A DNA stretch of 64,000 bases, from assembly GCA_022496205.1 (NCBI GenBank), contig WTXD01000001.1, positions 930,001-994,000 on the forward strand, given 5' to 3'. Position numbers and translations under genes: made by a program. Origin of the DNA: Gloeopeniophorella convolvens. Lineage: Eukaryota > Basidiomycota > Agaricomycetes > Russulales. Within the stretch, counting starts at the first letter, position 1; each line of letters begins with the position of its first letter. Below the pieces are notes generated by a model that worked only from the letters and a program-made list of their open reading frames with translations, was not told the origin of the DNA and made no database searches. This document shows, piece by piece, positions 43,541-54,276 of this stretch.

Positions 43541-44548
43541 TCACATGAACTTGGATGCCTGTTCAGCATCCGATGGCAGAATGTGGTGATTAACATCGCA
43601 CGATATGTTGAGAGTGCATGAAACGTACCAAACCCATCAGTCCGCCTAGACCGCCACTACTTCCGCCTCCAGTGGCGGCGCTGAACTTGCTCTGGACGAG
43701 AAGCTTCATAACAGTCATGCCGGCACTGTTGATTGCATCTTGCTTTCCTCCGCTGCTTGCTCCCCCCGACTTATCAAACAGCTTGGAGGCCTCGGCCATA
43801 GCCATGCTGATCAGATCCGTCTGTGAGCGACCGCCACTGCCGCCGCTACTACCGGAAGTGAAGCTCTTGAGTACCTGTACATCACTTATACGGGAACTGG
43901 CGATGCAGTCAAAACGGGCTGGCCTACCTGAAGGGCCGCAGCGCTACCCATGGATGACGCGGGGAGTGCCCCGGCAGAGTCCTCTTGGTAGGCCTTACGG
44001 TGCGAATCCTGGACATCATCTTCGTCGACTGGTTCGTTGTGCTGAGACTAATCCAATAACCAGCATTAGTTTATGAGCTGCACATGGAATATGAGAGTTA
44101 TGCGGCGCGCCTTGTTGTTGTTGACGAATGAGAGGGCAGAAGAAAACTGCGAGCTATCGCCAGAGCCGTGGTTCTGTGCAGTGCGTACCGCCTCATCATG
44201 GTCAACTTCGTCGAAAGATCGGTCAGACGCCAGTACACATAATGGCACAAGGCTAAGAGAGCGCACTTTGAGGGGAATCGTAGCCAGCTCCCTGTTGGGA
44301 ATGGTGAGGAGAGTTGTACTCCTCGCCGCCGGTCTTGCGGTACGCTGGGCGGAAAGAGACAAGCAGATGAGCTCAGATCGCCTGCTGATCTCGTAAGATG
44401 CGGGGTAACTCACAATCGTCGTCGTCAGAGCGGCCCTGCGAGTGCTCCGAGTAGGCCTCGTATCCCTTCTTTGCCAGATTGATAAAGTTATCCTAGGGGG
44501 CAGATCGTCAAAAATCAGTAATCCTCTAGACAGAAAACTGCGCACCAT
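43541..44548 (-). CDS. Beta-flanking gene (beta-fg) of the A mating-type locus
   Basis: A conserved protein of unknown biochemical role that borders the A locus in Schizophyllum, Coprinopsis and other mushrooms. The first exon is only the ATG at 44548-44546, followed by a GTGCGC donor; exon 2 from 44492 gives DNFINLAKKGYEAYSEHSQG and an acidic SDDDD. Later blocks are FSSALSFVNNNK, VDEDDVQDSHRKAYQEDSAG, SMGSAAALQVLKSFTSGSSG, and SQTDLISMAMAEASKLFDKS with AINSAGMTVMKLLVQSKFSA, then a Gly/Ser-rich stretch and a tiny last exon ASKFM ending at 43541. Gly-rich and helical, possibly self-assembling. Five or so introns, frame clean. Confidence 0.9.
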
Positions 44549-44738
44549 GGTGGAGTGTTGTAGAGAGGGCGCAACGTCTGGACGTGATCTTATCTGAAGT
44601 CTGAGGATGACGTCAGGGCGCCCATGTCATCCTCGCTAGCGCGTGGCTTGCCACCGTTTCCCATGCACTGGCACAGTCGGGCACCGACAGCGCTGGACCG
44701 AGCCTGTGACAACCGCACCGCGCCCAGAACCCAGCACG
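44549..44738. promoter_or_regulatory. Divergent promoter, beta-fg and the 44739 gene
   Basis: 190 bases between opposite start codons; shared promoter region. No TATA box seen. Confidence 0.4.
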
Positions 44739-45329
44739 ATGAACGCTCAGAATAACGCCAACTTCTCCTTTTCCTCCCCCTTCCCCACAATGGCCTCCTT
44801 TGGCCACCCGCCCCCCGCTCAGCCAGAGGACCCAAACTCGCCCGCGCTCTTCAAGGAGAACGTCAAGACCGTCCAGTCCCAGATTAACTTCGTGCGCACG
44901 CTGGCGCACCAGGCGCTGCATTCAATGTGAGCGTGGCAGCCTCCGCGGATCCACCTTTTCCGCGGCGCTGACGGGGGCCTTTGTTCCTGCCCGCAGTAAG
45001 GGTGCCTATCAGCCTGGGTCTAGCCCTGCGCAGATAGCCCGTGCGTCATCTTTTCTCTCGTGGAGCTCGCGTCCATTGATTGTCCCGTAGAAAACCTCGC
45101 CACTCTAAGACAGAACCTGCAGGTACTCAACGAGACGCTCTTGAACTCGGGCGTCGGCTCGCTGCCTCTCCTGCCCCCTGAAACGGCAGGGCCTCCCACA
45201 GAGGAGCAGCTCGCAGAGCAAGCCAACAGGGCCATCTCTGCTCTATTTACCTTGCATACGCGCATGCAGGAGACTGCGTCTGTCACCGCGAATATCATGG
45301 CGGCTCCCGAACAGGCACTTCGGCGGTGA
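44739..45329 (+). CDS. Small helical protein of unknown function
   Basis: I do not recognise the family. Exon 1 (44739 to about 44928) gives a Phe/Pro/Ser-rich N-terminus (NFSFSSPFPTMASFGHPPP), then a helix FKENVKTVQSQINFVRTLAH. After splicing through a short exon SKGAYQPGSSP, the last exon reads NLATLRQNLQVLNETLLNSG, a Pro-rich turn and EEQLAEQANRAISALFTLHT ending at 45329. Heptad-like spacing of Leu and Ile suggests coiled coils, as in small subunits of larger complexes. About 150 residues. Real splice sites and codon bias support it as a gene. Confidence 0.6.
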
Positions 45330-45494
45330 GACGACTCAATTGTGTGACATGTGCTACTTGTGAGCGTTTTTCGTGTCCATCGTGAATGCACGAGGAAGTG
45401 TCGGGTAGGCTAATTGTTAGAATGACATAGTGTGCATATTGTACATTAATATATCACTTTATGTTATGATACAAATGCGCCAACGTTCAACTGT
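45330..45494. other. Convergent spacer
   Basis: Between the 44739 gene and the LEA-like gene; likely terminators. AT-rich around 45430-45470. Confidence 0.35.
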
Positions 45495-46609
45495 TTACTT
45501 CGACTCATTCACCGCAATCTGCTGCGCATGTGGCCCGGAAGCCGGCGGGTACGGGTTGCCCACTATATGCTGCCCACTCTCCAATGCCGCGCTGCTAGCC
45601 GGAACACCGCCCTTGGCGGGCCCAGCCGAGCCGTTGACGGTAGTCGAACCGTTGGCGAAGTAGCCCTGCGCGGACTCGACAGCGTAGTTCACGCCCGACC
45701 GCACCGACGCCCCGGCGGCCTCAACGTGCGGCTGCGCAGCCTGCGCGACCGACGAGGCGTACTGCTTCGCCGTTTCGAGGGCGGGCTGCGCCGCAACTTG
45801 TGCGGACGCGGCGTACTGCTTCGCAGTGTTGATGGTGCTAGCCGTGTTGGTCGACGCAGGGCTTTGGGTGGTGGTCGAAGGGTTGGGGTTCGTGCCCGAG
45901 ACACTCGCAGGAAGGTATGCCTATCCATCGAAGTCAATAAGAAACATCGCTCATAGAATTGTAAAACCCACAGTTGCGGTGGCGATTGCGCTACTGGCGA
46001 GGTTCTTCGCCTGCTCGAGGTAGCCAGCGCCGGTGTTGGCGGCGGCCTGCACGTCCCTCTGGCCCTCCTCGACAGCAGCATCCGTCGTCTCCCTAGCTTT
46101 CGTTGCGAACTGGGGCACAACATCTGACAGGTTTCCGGTAGCGCCAGGTCCTCTGTTCTGTTGTCCGTGTCAGTTTTGCGGCGTCTTTCCCGAGATAAAG
46201 GAGACGTACATGCGCAGCAGATGCGGCGTTCTCGGCGACACCCTTGGCGTGCTGTGCGGTCTGATGGACCTCATGCGCTGCGGCGGGCGTGCTCTGCACT
46301 GCTTCTGCGCGTGCAGCGCTCGTGGTGTCGCCTGCGGGAACGGTACCGTCTGGCGGGAACGACTGCGTCTGTGTGTATGATCAGCGCGATGGCCATGGTT
46401 TGTGATGAGGAATCGCGACGCTCACCTCGGCGATGAGGGCAGCCTCCTTCGCAGCGACCTGCGCTTGTCCTGCGCGGTTGTGAACCTCACGTGCGAGCTC
46501 GGGGGTGGAGGTCTCGGTCTCAAGGATAGCGGCGGAAGTCTCGTATCTGAAAGGCCGGTGAGTATGCAAAGGAGACAGCCCGAGATAGCGTGGCGTCGTA
46601 CTCGGCCAT
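45495..46609 (-). CDS. Ala-rich amphipathic-helix protein, LEA-like
   Basis: No named family, but composition resembles late-embryogenesis-abundant-type or lipid-surface proteins. It opens MAEYDATLSR and, in the next stretch, TSTPELAREVHNRAGQAQVA followed by AKEAALIAE; then AAHEVHQTAQHAKGVAENAA, QRDVQAAANTGAGYLEQAKN, and INTAKQYAASAQVAAQPALE with a repeat ETAKQYASSVAQAAQPHVEA. The 11-residue-like Ala/Gln/Lys periodicity (TAKQYA, twice) points to long amphipathic helices. The tail NPYPPASGPHAQQIAVNES is unstructured. Several introns; the join of the first coding bases to the frame at about 46545 is unclear, and one base may be missing there. Stress protection or a lipid-droplet role would be inference only. 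Confidence 0.6.
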
Positions 46610-47202
46610 TGTGATATGTCAAGTAGTGTTGATCAAGTAAAGTTGTGCAAGTTGAGAGGTGGATAATGAATGAGATAACTGCGAGGAGCTTAGGCATTTT
46701 TATAGGGGTGCGCGCGCGGTAGCTCCGTGGAGTGGACGTTTGGGTTGGAGCACCCGCTTGTGGACACTGGCTACCTGCCAGTGCCGTCAACGCGTCATGC
46801 GCCAGTGACGTCACACCACTTCATTGACAACACGCGCGCGAAGGTCCTTTTACAAAACATCTAAAACATCAATTGAGACGAGCCCAAGGCACAAATGCAT
46901 GGATCCTGCAAGTGATCGGGAATGGGGAACAGAAATGAGAACGAATGACATGGAAACGGGAAGCTGTGGAAAGCTGAAAGAGCCTATCAACACACAATGC
47001 AACACACATGGGAGTGGATCTCGAGGCTGGTCATGAACGAGAAGGGAGACGACAGAAAATGGACTGGAGTTGAACTGGGGACTAAAGTGCGAGTAAACGA
47101 GGGGGAAAGTAAACAACACGGATGTGACGTGACGAGAACGATGAAGGGTATAAATGTAGAACAAACCATCTTGGACAAAGACATGATACACGAATGAATA
47201 AC
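46610..47202. other. Intergenic, 0.6 kb
   Basis: Upstream of the LEA-like gene and downstream of glycogenin, both on the minus strand. A minus-strand frame overlaps 46850-47317 but shows no motif. Apart from the TATA candidate I see nothing. Confidence 0.4.
46699..46704 (-). promoter_or_regulatory. TATA box candidate for the LEA-like gene
   Basis: The minus strand reads CCTATAAAAATGCC, about 90 bases before the ATG at 46609, a fitting distance. A strong TATA box would suit a highly induced gene. Confidence 0.5.
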
Positions 47203-50200
47203 TCAGGTGGGCGACTGGCTTCGTCGCTCCTCGTCCCACGAACCCATCCGCAAGAACCGCGCGAGCACCTCTTCCGAGCCCTTCTTGAAAATATCGACTC
47301 CGCGGGCCGGATCCCACACGCGCCCGGCTGCCCGGCGTGTGGGAAGGGGATCCAGCGGAGAGGCCGGAGGACCAGCACTGGACGGCGAGGACGTCGTGTC
47401 GCTCGAGATGGTGCGCGAGACAGATGCAGGGGGCGGCGCGCCTCCGCGCAGTGGTGTCGTGGTCCGTGGAGTAGGCTTCGCAACGGTCGGCGTCGGCACC
47501 GACTCCGCCAGGTTGGTCGACGAACCGCGCGGGGAGGCGTAGCGCGGGCTGCGCATGCCCGTAGGCGAGCCCGTAAGAGGTGAGATCCTCTTCGGCACTT
47601 CGCTGACGTAGCCCAGTCCAGGAGCCCGGGATTCCGGGATGGCCGATGGGGAGGGAGGCAGCTCCCCGTACTTTGAGATTGTCGGGGAGACTCCAGAGTA
47701 GCTGCTCTGCCTCAAGCGCGGCGGCCTCTTTTCTTTATCTTTAACCGAGGGATCAGCGTCTGCCGGATCGGTGAGGACAGCGACCTGGACACTTTGGTGC
47801 CGGGTCTCTTTAGGAACCGTCTGCACACCTTGTGAGCGATACTCCTTCTTCTTACCCTTTCCGCCCGGGTACGGTTGCGTGGCCAGAGATCCGGAACGCG
47901 AGCGACGGTTGCCACCTTCGACCTCGTCTTCCGTATCCTCGTCATCGCCGTCCATGCTGCTCTCGCCAGACTCTTGGTAGCTCCTGAAGAGCTTACTTTC
48001 GCGCCGTCGCGTCTCAGTGATGTCGAACGGAGGAGCAAGGGGAGGAGCGAGAGGTGGCGACCGTACAAGGCGGGAGGCGTACTTCTGTATACTGGGAACA
48101 GTATCCCATGCATTTGAGTATGAGAATGAAGGCGGGAACCCTGAAGGAGGAGACGATGTGTACACCTGCGTAGGAGAAAAGTGTAACGGCGGACTCGGAG
48201 ATTGAGGTGTGGCTGTCTGGATGGGTAGCAAAAATTGGCCGGGAGGAGGAGAGTCGGTGGACGGGAAAACGCGTCCGGGGGTCAAGCGAGGCTTGTCCTC
48301 CCAGGGAAAGATAGGCTTTATCTTAGCCCGGTCCGGACTGGGAGATTCCCCTACGTTGCCTTCACCAAGGACATTCGCGTAATGCTTCTCCTGTAACAAG
48401 CGCTCAGGTATGCGGGCAGGAGGCGGCAGAGTGAAGAGTGTTGAGCTGGTGTCTTGCGAAGGTGACGAGTCACTTTGATGGTGGGGACGGGACTGATCCC
48501 AGACGTTGGGATAGTAAGTATCGGTAGGGAAATTGGATACAGGTGCCGTGTTTGGGGGAGGTTCAACCGCGGGATTCCATGTCATCATGGGCGGTGATGC
48601 AGGCCGTGGGGGCTCTTGGCGAGGCAGAGGTTGGACGGCTTCTCCGGGTGCACGTGCACGTTCGCTGCCAACGCGAACGGCCGGACTGTATTGCGGTCGC
48701 TGTTGTTCGGTCCCAGCAGCATGCCCCTGGCCCTGTCCGTGTGCATCGTTCCGCCCAAGTGCCTGATAGTAACTCTGCGGGGATCTCTGCGCTGGCTGAT
48801 ATGTCTGCTGCTGCTGCTGCTGCTGCTGCATTTGACGGCGATGCATCGACGATGGGGCTTGCTGCAGGCCATGAGACGCTTGCGGAGGCTGTCCATGGCC
48901 ACCTTGCATGGGATGATATGGTACATACGCAGGACGTTGTCCTTGCCCCTGGCCCGTCGGGGAGAGCGGTTGATGTTGCACTTGCGAGAACCCCGAGGGA
49001 CTAGGAGGATAAACAGGGAACGACTGACTTCCTTGGCCTGTTTGACCCGGCTGAGAGTAGGGGTGACCCGTGTCAATGTAAGGCTGTCCAGCGTGCGCAT
49101 GCGCTACATCCTGTCCTTGAACATCTGGATTTTGATTCCCGCTCGTGCCCTGTGGGTGATTCGTGGCAAAGTTACCCTGTATCTGCGCAGGGTAACCTCG
49201 CGGAGGAGCAGACCCAGGCGGATAGTAGCGGGGCACGTCTGGTGGGTTGGGGATTGTAAGGCCAAGCTGATTCTGCCAGCTACCAGCAGCAGAGGAAGGT
49301 TGCGTCTCTGGTTGCCCGTATGAGTTTGGGATGGGGGACGTAGCGTCATTTGACAGAGGGGTGAGGTAGGGTGTTGGAAGATATCCTTGCGGCCCAGAAT
49401 CAGGAAAAGGATGGTCGTGAGGAAGCTCACCGGCCTGGAACGAAGCCGGTCGTGCTCTAGGCGTTGATGAGCCAATCTGATCGTCGAAACCTTGCCCGCC
49501 ACCAACAGTGTTGCCGAGTATTTGCTGGTCAGCCGAATCAACATCGGGCTCGTGATCCTCTGTTGGCTCACGCCTGGGTCGCATCAAGTCCATGCGCCCC
49601 TCCAAAGGGAGGCTGATGTATTCCCCTTCACCTCCTTGCGCGTGAGACGTTCGTGAAGCGCCAGCAAATCCGGCGAATCCCTCAATTGCAATCCTCCGTA
49701 GCTCCTCGAGAGTCAGCACGGATGTGGTGGGGACTGCGGATGCCCCTGAGGTGATCGTATTGCTGCTCTGATCCCATGCTGCTTCGTAGCGCGCCGAAGC
49801 ATAGTCCGTTTGAGGGATAACTGGCTCGGAACGGTAATGCCTGTCGTAGACCGCGTACCACCGATCAACGAGGGAGCCATAATCATATACTTGTAAAGGC
49901 TGAGAAGCGACTTGCTGCGCAGAGGTTGAGCCAGGAGCTCGCCAAGGTATGGATGACCATGGCTTGTTGGCACCTATGAAGTGGATGGCGGAGATTTGCG
50001 AGCCAAAGCGCTCATATGCCGGAGCATAGCTGAGAATCGGGTGAGCAGGCGCATATGACATGGCACGACGAGCCTCTTACGTGTACACCGCGGTGGGAGT
50101 TGTGTTGTAAGTGAAGCTCAGTCGATTCCAGTCGTTTCCTCGCCATTCGTTAAGAAGACCCTGATCACCGCCATCCCAACTCCCCTTCGATCCGGACAGC

Positions 50201-50972
50201 GTCATAAGGTCTTGGAATTTGTCCTCCCCCGGGGACAATACCATTAGGCCAGAGTTGAATATGTCAGGCCAGCCCACGTCTGGCACCGCCGAGAAGTCGT
50301 GAGGAAGAGTAAAAAGGTGAGAGAGTGGACGGATTGGAAGAACATCGGCGTCAAGAAAGATGATTTTCGAATACTGGACAAGGCGGAATACGTGAAGTTT
50401 CGTGAGAACTGTGGTGAGATCCGGGCGGCCTGGGTCGAAAACGTGTCAGTGGGACGTTATATATGGCCCGAAAAAGTCGGTACGAAGCAGGAATTGGCAC
50501 AATACCCGACAACGCGGGCGGGCGTGGAGTGCGTCCAACTGAAGGAAGATATATGCGCGCCCCGCTGCAAGTCAGGTGCTCAAGGCTGCCCGCTTGGCGC
50601 GCCCGCAGCGCAAGCAACAACGCTGGCGCTCATGTTTGAAATTTTGCGCGCCGCCTTGCAGCGGAGATAGAGGAGCGGGTGATATGGAAGATATAGTCAA
50701 TAGGGAGGTCACTTACCCAAGAGCTGCAAGCCACGCGCATTATCCTCCTCAATGATCTCAACGCCAATGACAACATTAAAAGCTTTCCTCAGGAGCTTGA
50801 TACTAGAGACGTCGACTGCTTCTGGGGTGACCAGACATACGGTCTGAAAGTCAACCTCTGGGGGTGTCGAGGGAGAGGGGTGTATATCTCTGAGAGCCGC
50901 GGCGAGAGTCAACGCGCCCGGGAGATAGGAATCGGAAGTCAAGAGGGTAACAAAGGCATAAGGAGGGGCCAT
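47203..50972 (-). CDS. Glycogenin (GT8) with a very long disordered tail
   Basis: Self-glucosylating starter of glycogen synthesis. Three exons splice cleanly: 50972-50717, 50429-50081 and 50029-47203, giving about 1143 residues. The catalytic domain reads MAPPYAFVTLLTSDSYLPGA, KLHVFRLVQYSKIIFLDADV with the DAD metal site, PDVGWPDIFNSGLMVL, and GSWDGGDQGLLNEW, then SAIHFIGANKPWSS. About 800 residues of Pro/Ser/Gln-rich low-complexity sequence follow, with a short polyglutamine. The extreme C-terminus GRVWDPARGVDIFKKGSEEV with LARFLRMGSW is the conserved glycogen-synthase-binding end. A known MAT-A-linked gene in mushrooms. The ATG at 50972 is preferred over an in-frame GTG upstream. Confidence 0.93.
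48805..48828 (+). repeat. CTG trinucleotide repeat (8 units) coding polyglutamine
   Basis: Reads CAG on the coding strand of glycogenin, giving eight Gln in the disordered tail. Possible length polymorphism. Confidence 0.85.
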
Positions 50973-51641
50973 GGACCAACTGTCCACACAAAGAGGACGC
51001 GTTCAAGAACGCAGCTAAGAGAAAATAGATGAATCTTCCCCATTCCAGAGCTTGCAACCCGTTCCGCTAGCAACTCTCTCACGCCCTCCCCTCCCGATCG
51101 GCCTCGCCTCGGTTCGTCCGACGCGCCCCCGACCACTGCCCGCCCTCCATTGCTCGTCAAATTCAGGCTCCAATCAACGCGTCCAATCATCGATTCAGCC
51201 TTCAATTGGGCACATCAGAAAGAATCATGCGAAGACAGGAAGACCCATAACAAATTTCCATCCGCGCTGGCAACCTGCGGTCTGGGCGTCCGGCCGATGG
51301 CTGCTGAGATGGCTGCGGTGGCCTGGCATCCCTGAAGCAGAAGACCCCGAATTGCGTGACACCTGGATCTCCTTTTGAGATTAGAGCGTCGAGCATTGGT
51401 CATTTGGACGCGTCGCGTTGGGAGGTCGTGGGCGCTCAGCCCACTCCCTGTGACGTCATGGATCTCTTGGGATTACAGCATGCAACGGCAGCTCCGGGCC
51501 GCATGCTATGCACGGTTTGCACGCAGCGCGGCAGCTCGAGCCGAACGAGCACCACCGTGACACTCACCGGCAGGTTGACTCTCTGCGTCCCATGGAATCC
51601 TGCAACACGCCCTCTTTCACCTAGCTACAACGCCCTTTGAT
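50973..51641. other. Divergent promoter region, glycogenin and the CQD1-like gene
   Basis: 669 bases with frames on both strands lacking motifs (for example 51202-51403). Must hold both promoters. No TATA box clearly placed. Confidence 0.4.
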
Positions 51642-53997
51642 ATGGTGCCACGCTTCAGGCCTCTGTATCTCTCCCTGCGTGTGCATCTCCTCGGCCCCAC
51701 CCAAAGCGCTCGTGTCCGTTTCGCGTCTCAGTGGGCCAGGGACCCCGCCTTCTTCTTTCGCACACCATTCTACTCCCGGGCATCCCTCAAGAAGCCAGCA
51801 CTATGGCTTATCCCAGTAGCCGGAGGCATATCGCTCTATCTATATCCTAGACCGCATTCCAATTTACCAGAAGTCTTCGCATCCCCGACGCTGATACCAT
51901 GCCTCTCTAATGAACCCCCGACGTCCCAAGAGCCGTTAATCATGTCCCCATCCGAGCATGACCGTTCCCTCTCTACCAGGGTCGTGACTTTGTTTATAGA
52001 CAACATATGGGAGCCTATCCTCACCACCAGAAGGTTCATTCACTTGTTTTTCCTCTTCATTCCTGTCATCCTCTCGTCTCCAATGCTCCTGATAGGCTCT
52101 CCGGAAGAAAGGCTACAAGGGGACAGATGGGGTGCAGTCTGGTGGTATAACTTTTTCGTTTCTCGGATGGACCGCGCAGGCCCGACCTTCATCAAGGTTC
52201 GGATTTTCATGCTCTTGTACGGCATTCAAATGACGCCCAACTCTTTGACAGCTTGCCCAATGGGCCGCCTCGCGAGCAGATCTGTTTCCCGCTCTACTTT
52301 GCGAGCGCATGGGAAAGATGCACTCGCAAGGCCGGCCGCACTCTCTTGCGCATACAAAGCGGGTCATAGAACGTGTTTTCCAACGGCCGTTTGACGAAGT
52401 CTTCGAGGAGTTCGACGAGACGCCCATAGGGAGCGGAGCAATAGCCCAGGTGTGTCCCATTTACTATCGTCGATCTCGAAAGCTCATTCGTTCTTCTAGG
52501 TTTACAGGGCGACTCTGAAGCAGGACCTACTCCCTCCGTCGTATTTTGACCCCAAGCGAACTCGGAGAAATAGGTCGAAAGCGCTTGCGCCTACCATTTT
52601 GCCAGAGTCTAAGCCTTCTGTCCCTACTGCCGCCGTGGCGATCAAGGTTTTACACCCTCGCGTATCCAAGATTATCGCACGCGATCTCTCCATCATGTCG
52701 TTCTTCGCTCATATCATCACTCTATTCCCTGGGATGCAATGGGTCTCACTTCCAGATGAGGTCGATGTGTTTGGGCGCATGATGTACGAACAACTCGACC
52801 TCAGGAGGGAAGCGGACAACTTGATCATATTCGAGAAGAACTTCATGACGCGAAAGGCACCCATTGCGTTCCCGAGACCACTCAAGGTCTGGTCTACCCA
52901 GGACTTGCTCGTGGAAGAGTACCAGACGGCTGTGCCTTTAGAATTGTTCCTGAAAAATGGAGGTGGCCCTTTCGATGATCAACTCGCAGAACTTGGTCTA
53001 GATGCGTTTTTGGTCAGTGTGGTTGGCTTTGCTTGATGAGTGCACGCTCATGCTCTTTCAGAATATGCTACTTCTAGATAATTTCGTACACTCAGACCTT
53101 CATCCTGGCAACATTATGGTCAAATTTTCGCGGTCCACGACCTCCCTTGTGCTCAAGACCCTTTGGACGTCTTTATTCAAGGGCGATGGGGACGCCACAA
53201 GCAACGACCCGACCAGTCTAGACTCGGACACCGTGGCCTCAGATCTTGCATCCCTTGCGTCCTCTCCGTCCGCGTGGAGTGATAAGCTTCGTTCCCTGCA
53301 CGATGATGGTTACCTCCCCGAGCTCGTTTTCATCGATGCAGGCCTCGTGACAACCTTAAACGCTGGAAACCGGCAAAACTTCCTAGACCTCTTCCGCGCC
53401 GTCGCTGAATTTGACGGTTACCGTACGGGCCAGCTCATGGTTGAGCGCTGTCGAACCCCTGAATTAGCAATCGACACGGAGACATTCGCACTCAAGATGC
53501 AGCATATAGTACTGAGTGTCAAACGGAAGACGTTCTCTCTCGGTCAGATCAAGATTTCAGACATCCTCAAGGATGTACTCAATGCGGTGAGACAGCACCA
53601 CGTCAAGATGGAAGGCGACTTCATCAACACCGTGATCTCAATCTTACTGCTGGAGGGTATCGGGCGACAACTGGATCCAGGGCTGGATCTGTTCAAGAGC
53701 GCGCTGCCCATTCTCAGGCAGCTGGGGAGGCAGATGACGACCCAGGAGAACGTGACAAGCCTACCAAGTGGCGTTGGACACTTTGGGTCGTTGCTCAAGG
53801 TATGCGCTGGAGTTGGTCTGCAACTATCGTCTGACGCCCTGCGAAGCTATGGGTCGTGCTAGAAGCACGTGAATTCGCTTCTGCTGCTCTGGTCAACGCA
53901 GACGATCTGATTCGCTATGATTTGTGAGTTGATCTCGTTGTCGCCTCCATGAATGAAGGATTCACGCCTATTTCTCAGGCTTACATCATCGATATGA
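51642..53997 (+). CDS. CQD1: UbiB/ABC1-family kinase-like protein, CQD1 (YPL109C)-like
   Basis: Atypical kinase of the mitochondrial inner membrane linked in yeast to coenzyme Q distribution (animal relative ADCK2). Six exons join exactly in frame: 51642-52196, 52252-52449, 52500-53012, 53062-53799, 53847-53923 and 53979-53997, 699 residues. Seen: Arg-rich mitochondrial N-terminus, hydrophobic LIPVAGGISLYLYP and a second segment FIHLFFLFIPVILSSPMLLI; KLAQWAASRADLFP where UbiB proteins have the KxGQ element; PIGSGAIAQVYRA (the Ala-rich nucleotide loop); AIKVLHP; EQLDLRREADNL; HSDLHPGNIMV; and FIDAGLV with the metal-binding Asp. YPL109C-like genes belong to the MAT-A neighbourhood in mushrooms. 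Substrate unknown. Confidence 0.92.
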
Positions 53998-54276
53998 TGC
54001 CTTTCACCAAAGGGTCAAACACCAACTATGACTAACGCGACATCCACTGCGTGTCCTGCACACTTCCTAGTCGAACTAGATTGCGATATGGCACTCTCAA
54101 GTAGCCAAGGAAGGCTGACTGGTGTTGTCACCTCATGCGGATGGCATGGGGAGGGGGAGTGACGTCACCCCCCACTTCGTCGAGATGATATCGGCCTTCC
54201 GCAACTTTGCGGTCGTTATTTAGATAGATCCTTTGAGGTCCATTCTGTACTCTTCCATCTTTCAGAGACTCACACG

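Noticed and set aside
46850..47317. 155-residue minus-strand frame overlapping the glycogenin end
   Set aside because: Runs out of phase through the glycogenin 3' end and trailer; no motif or splice support.
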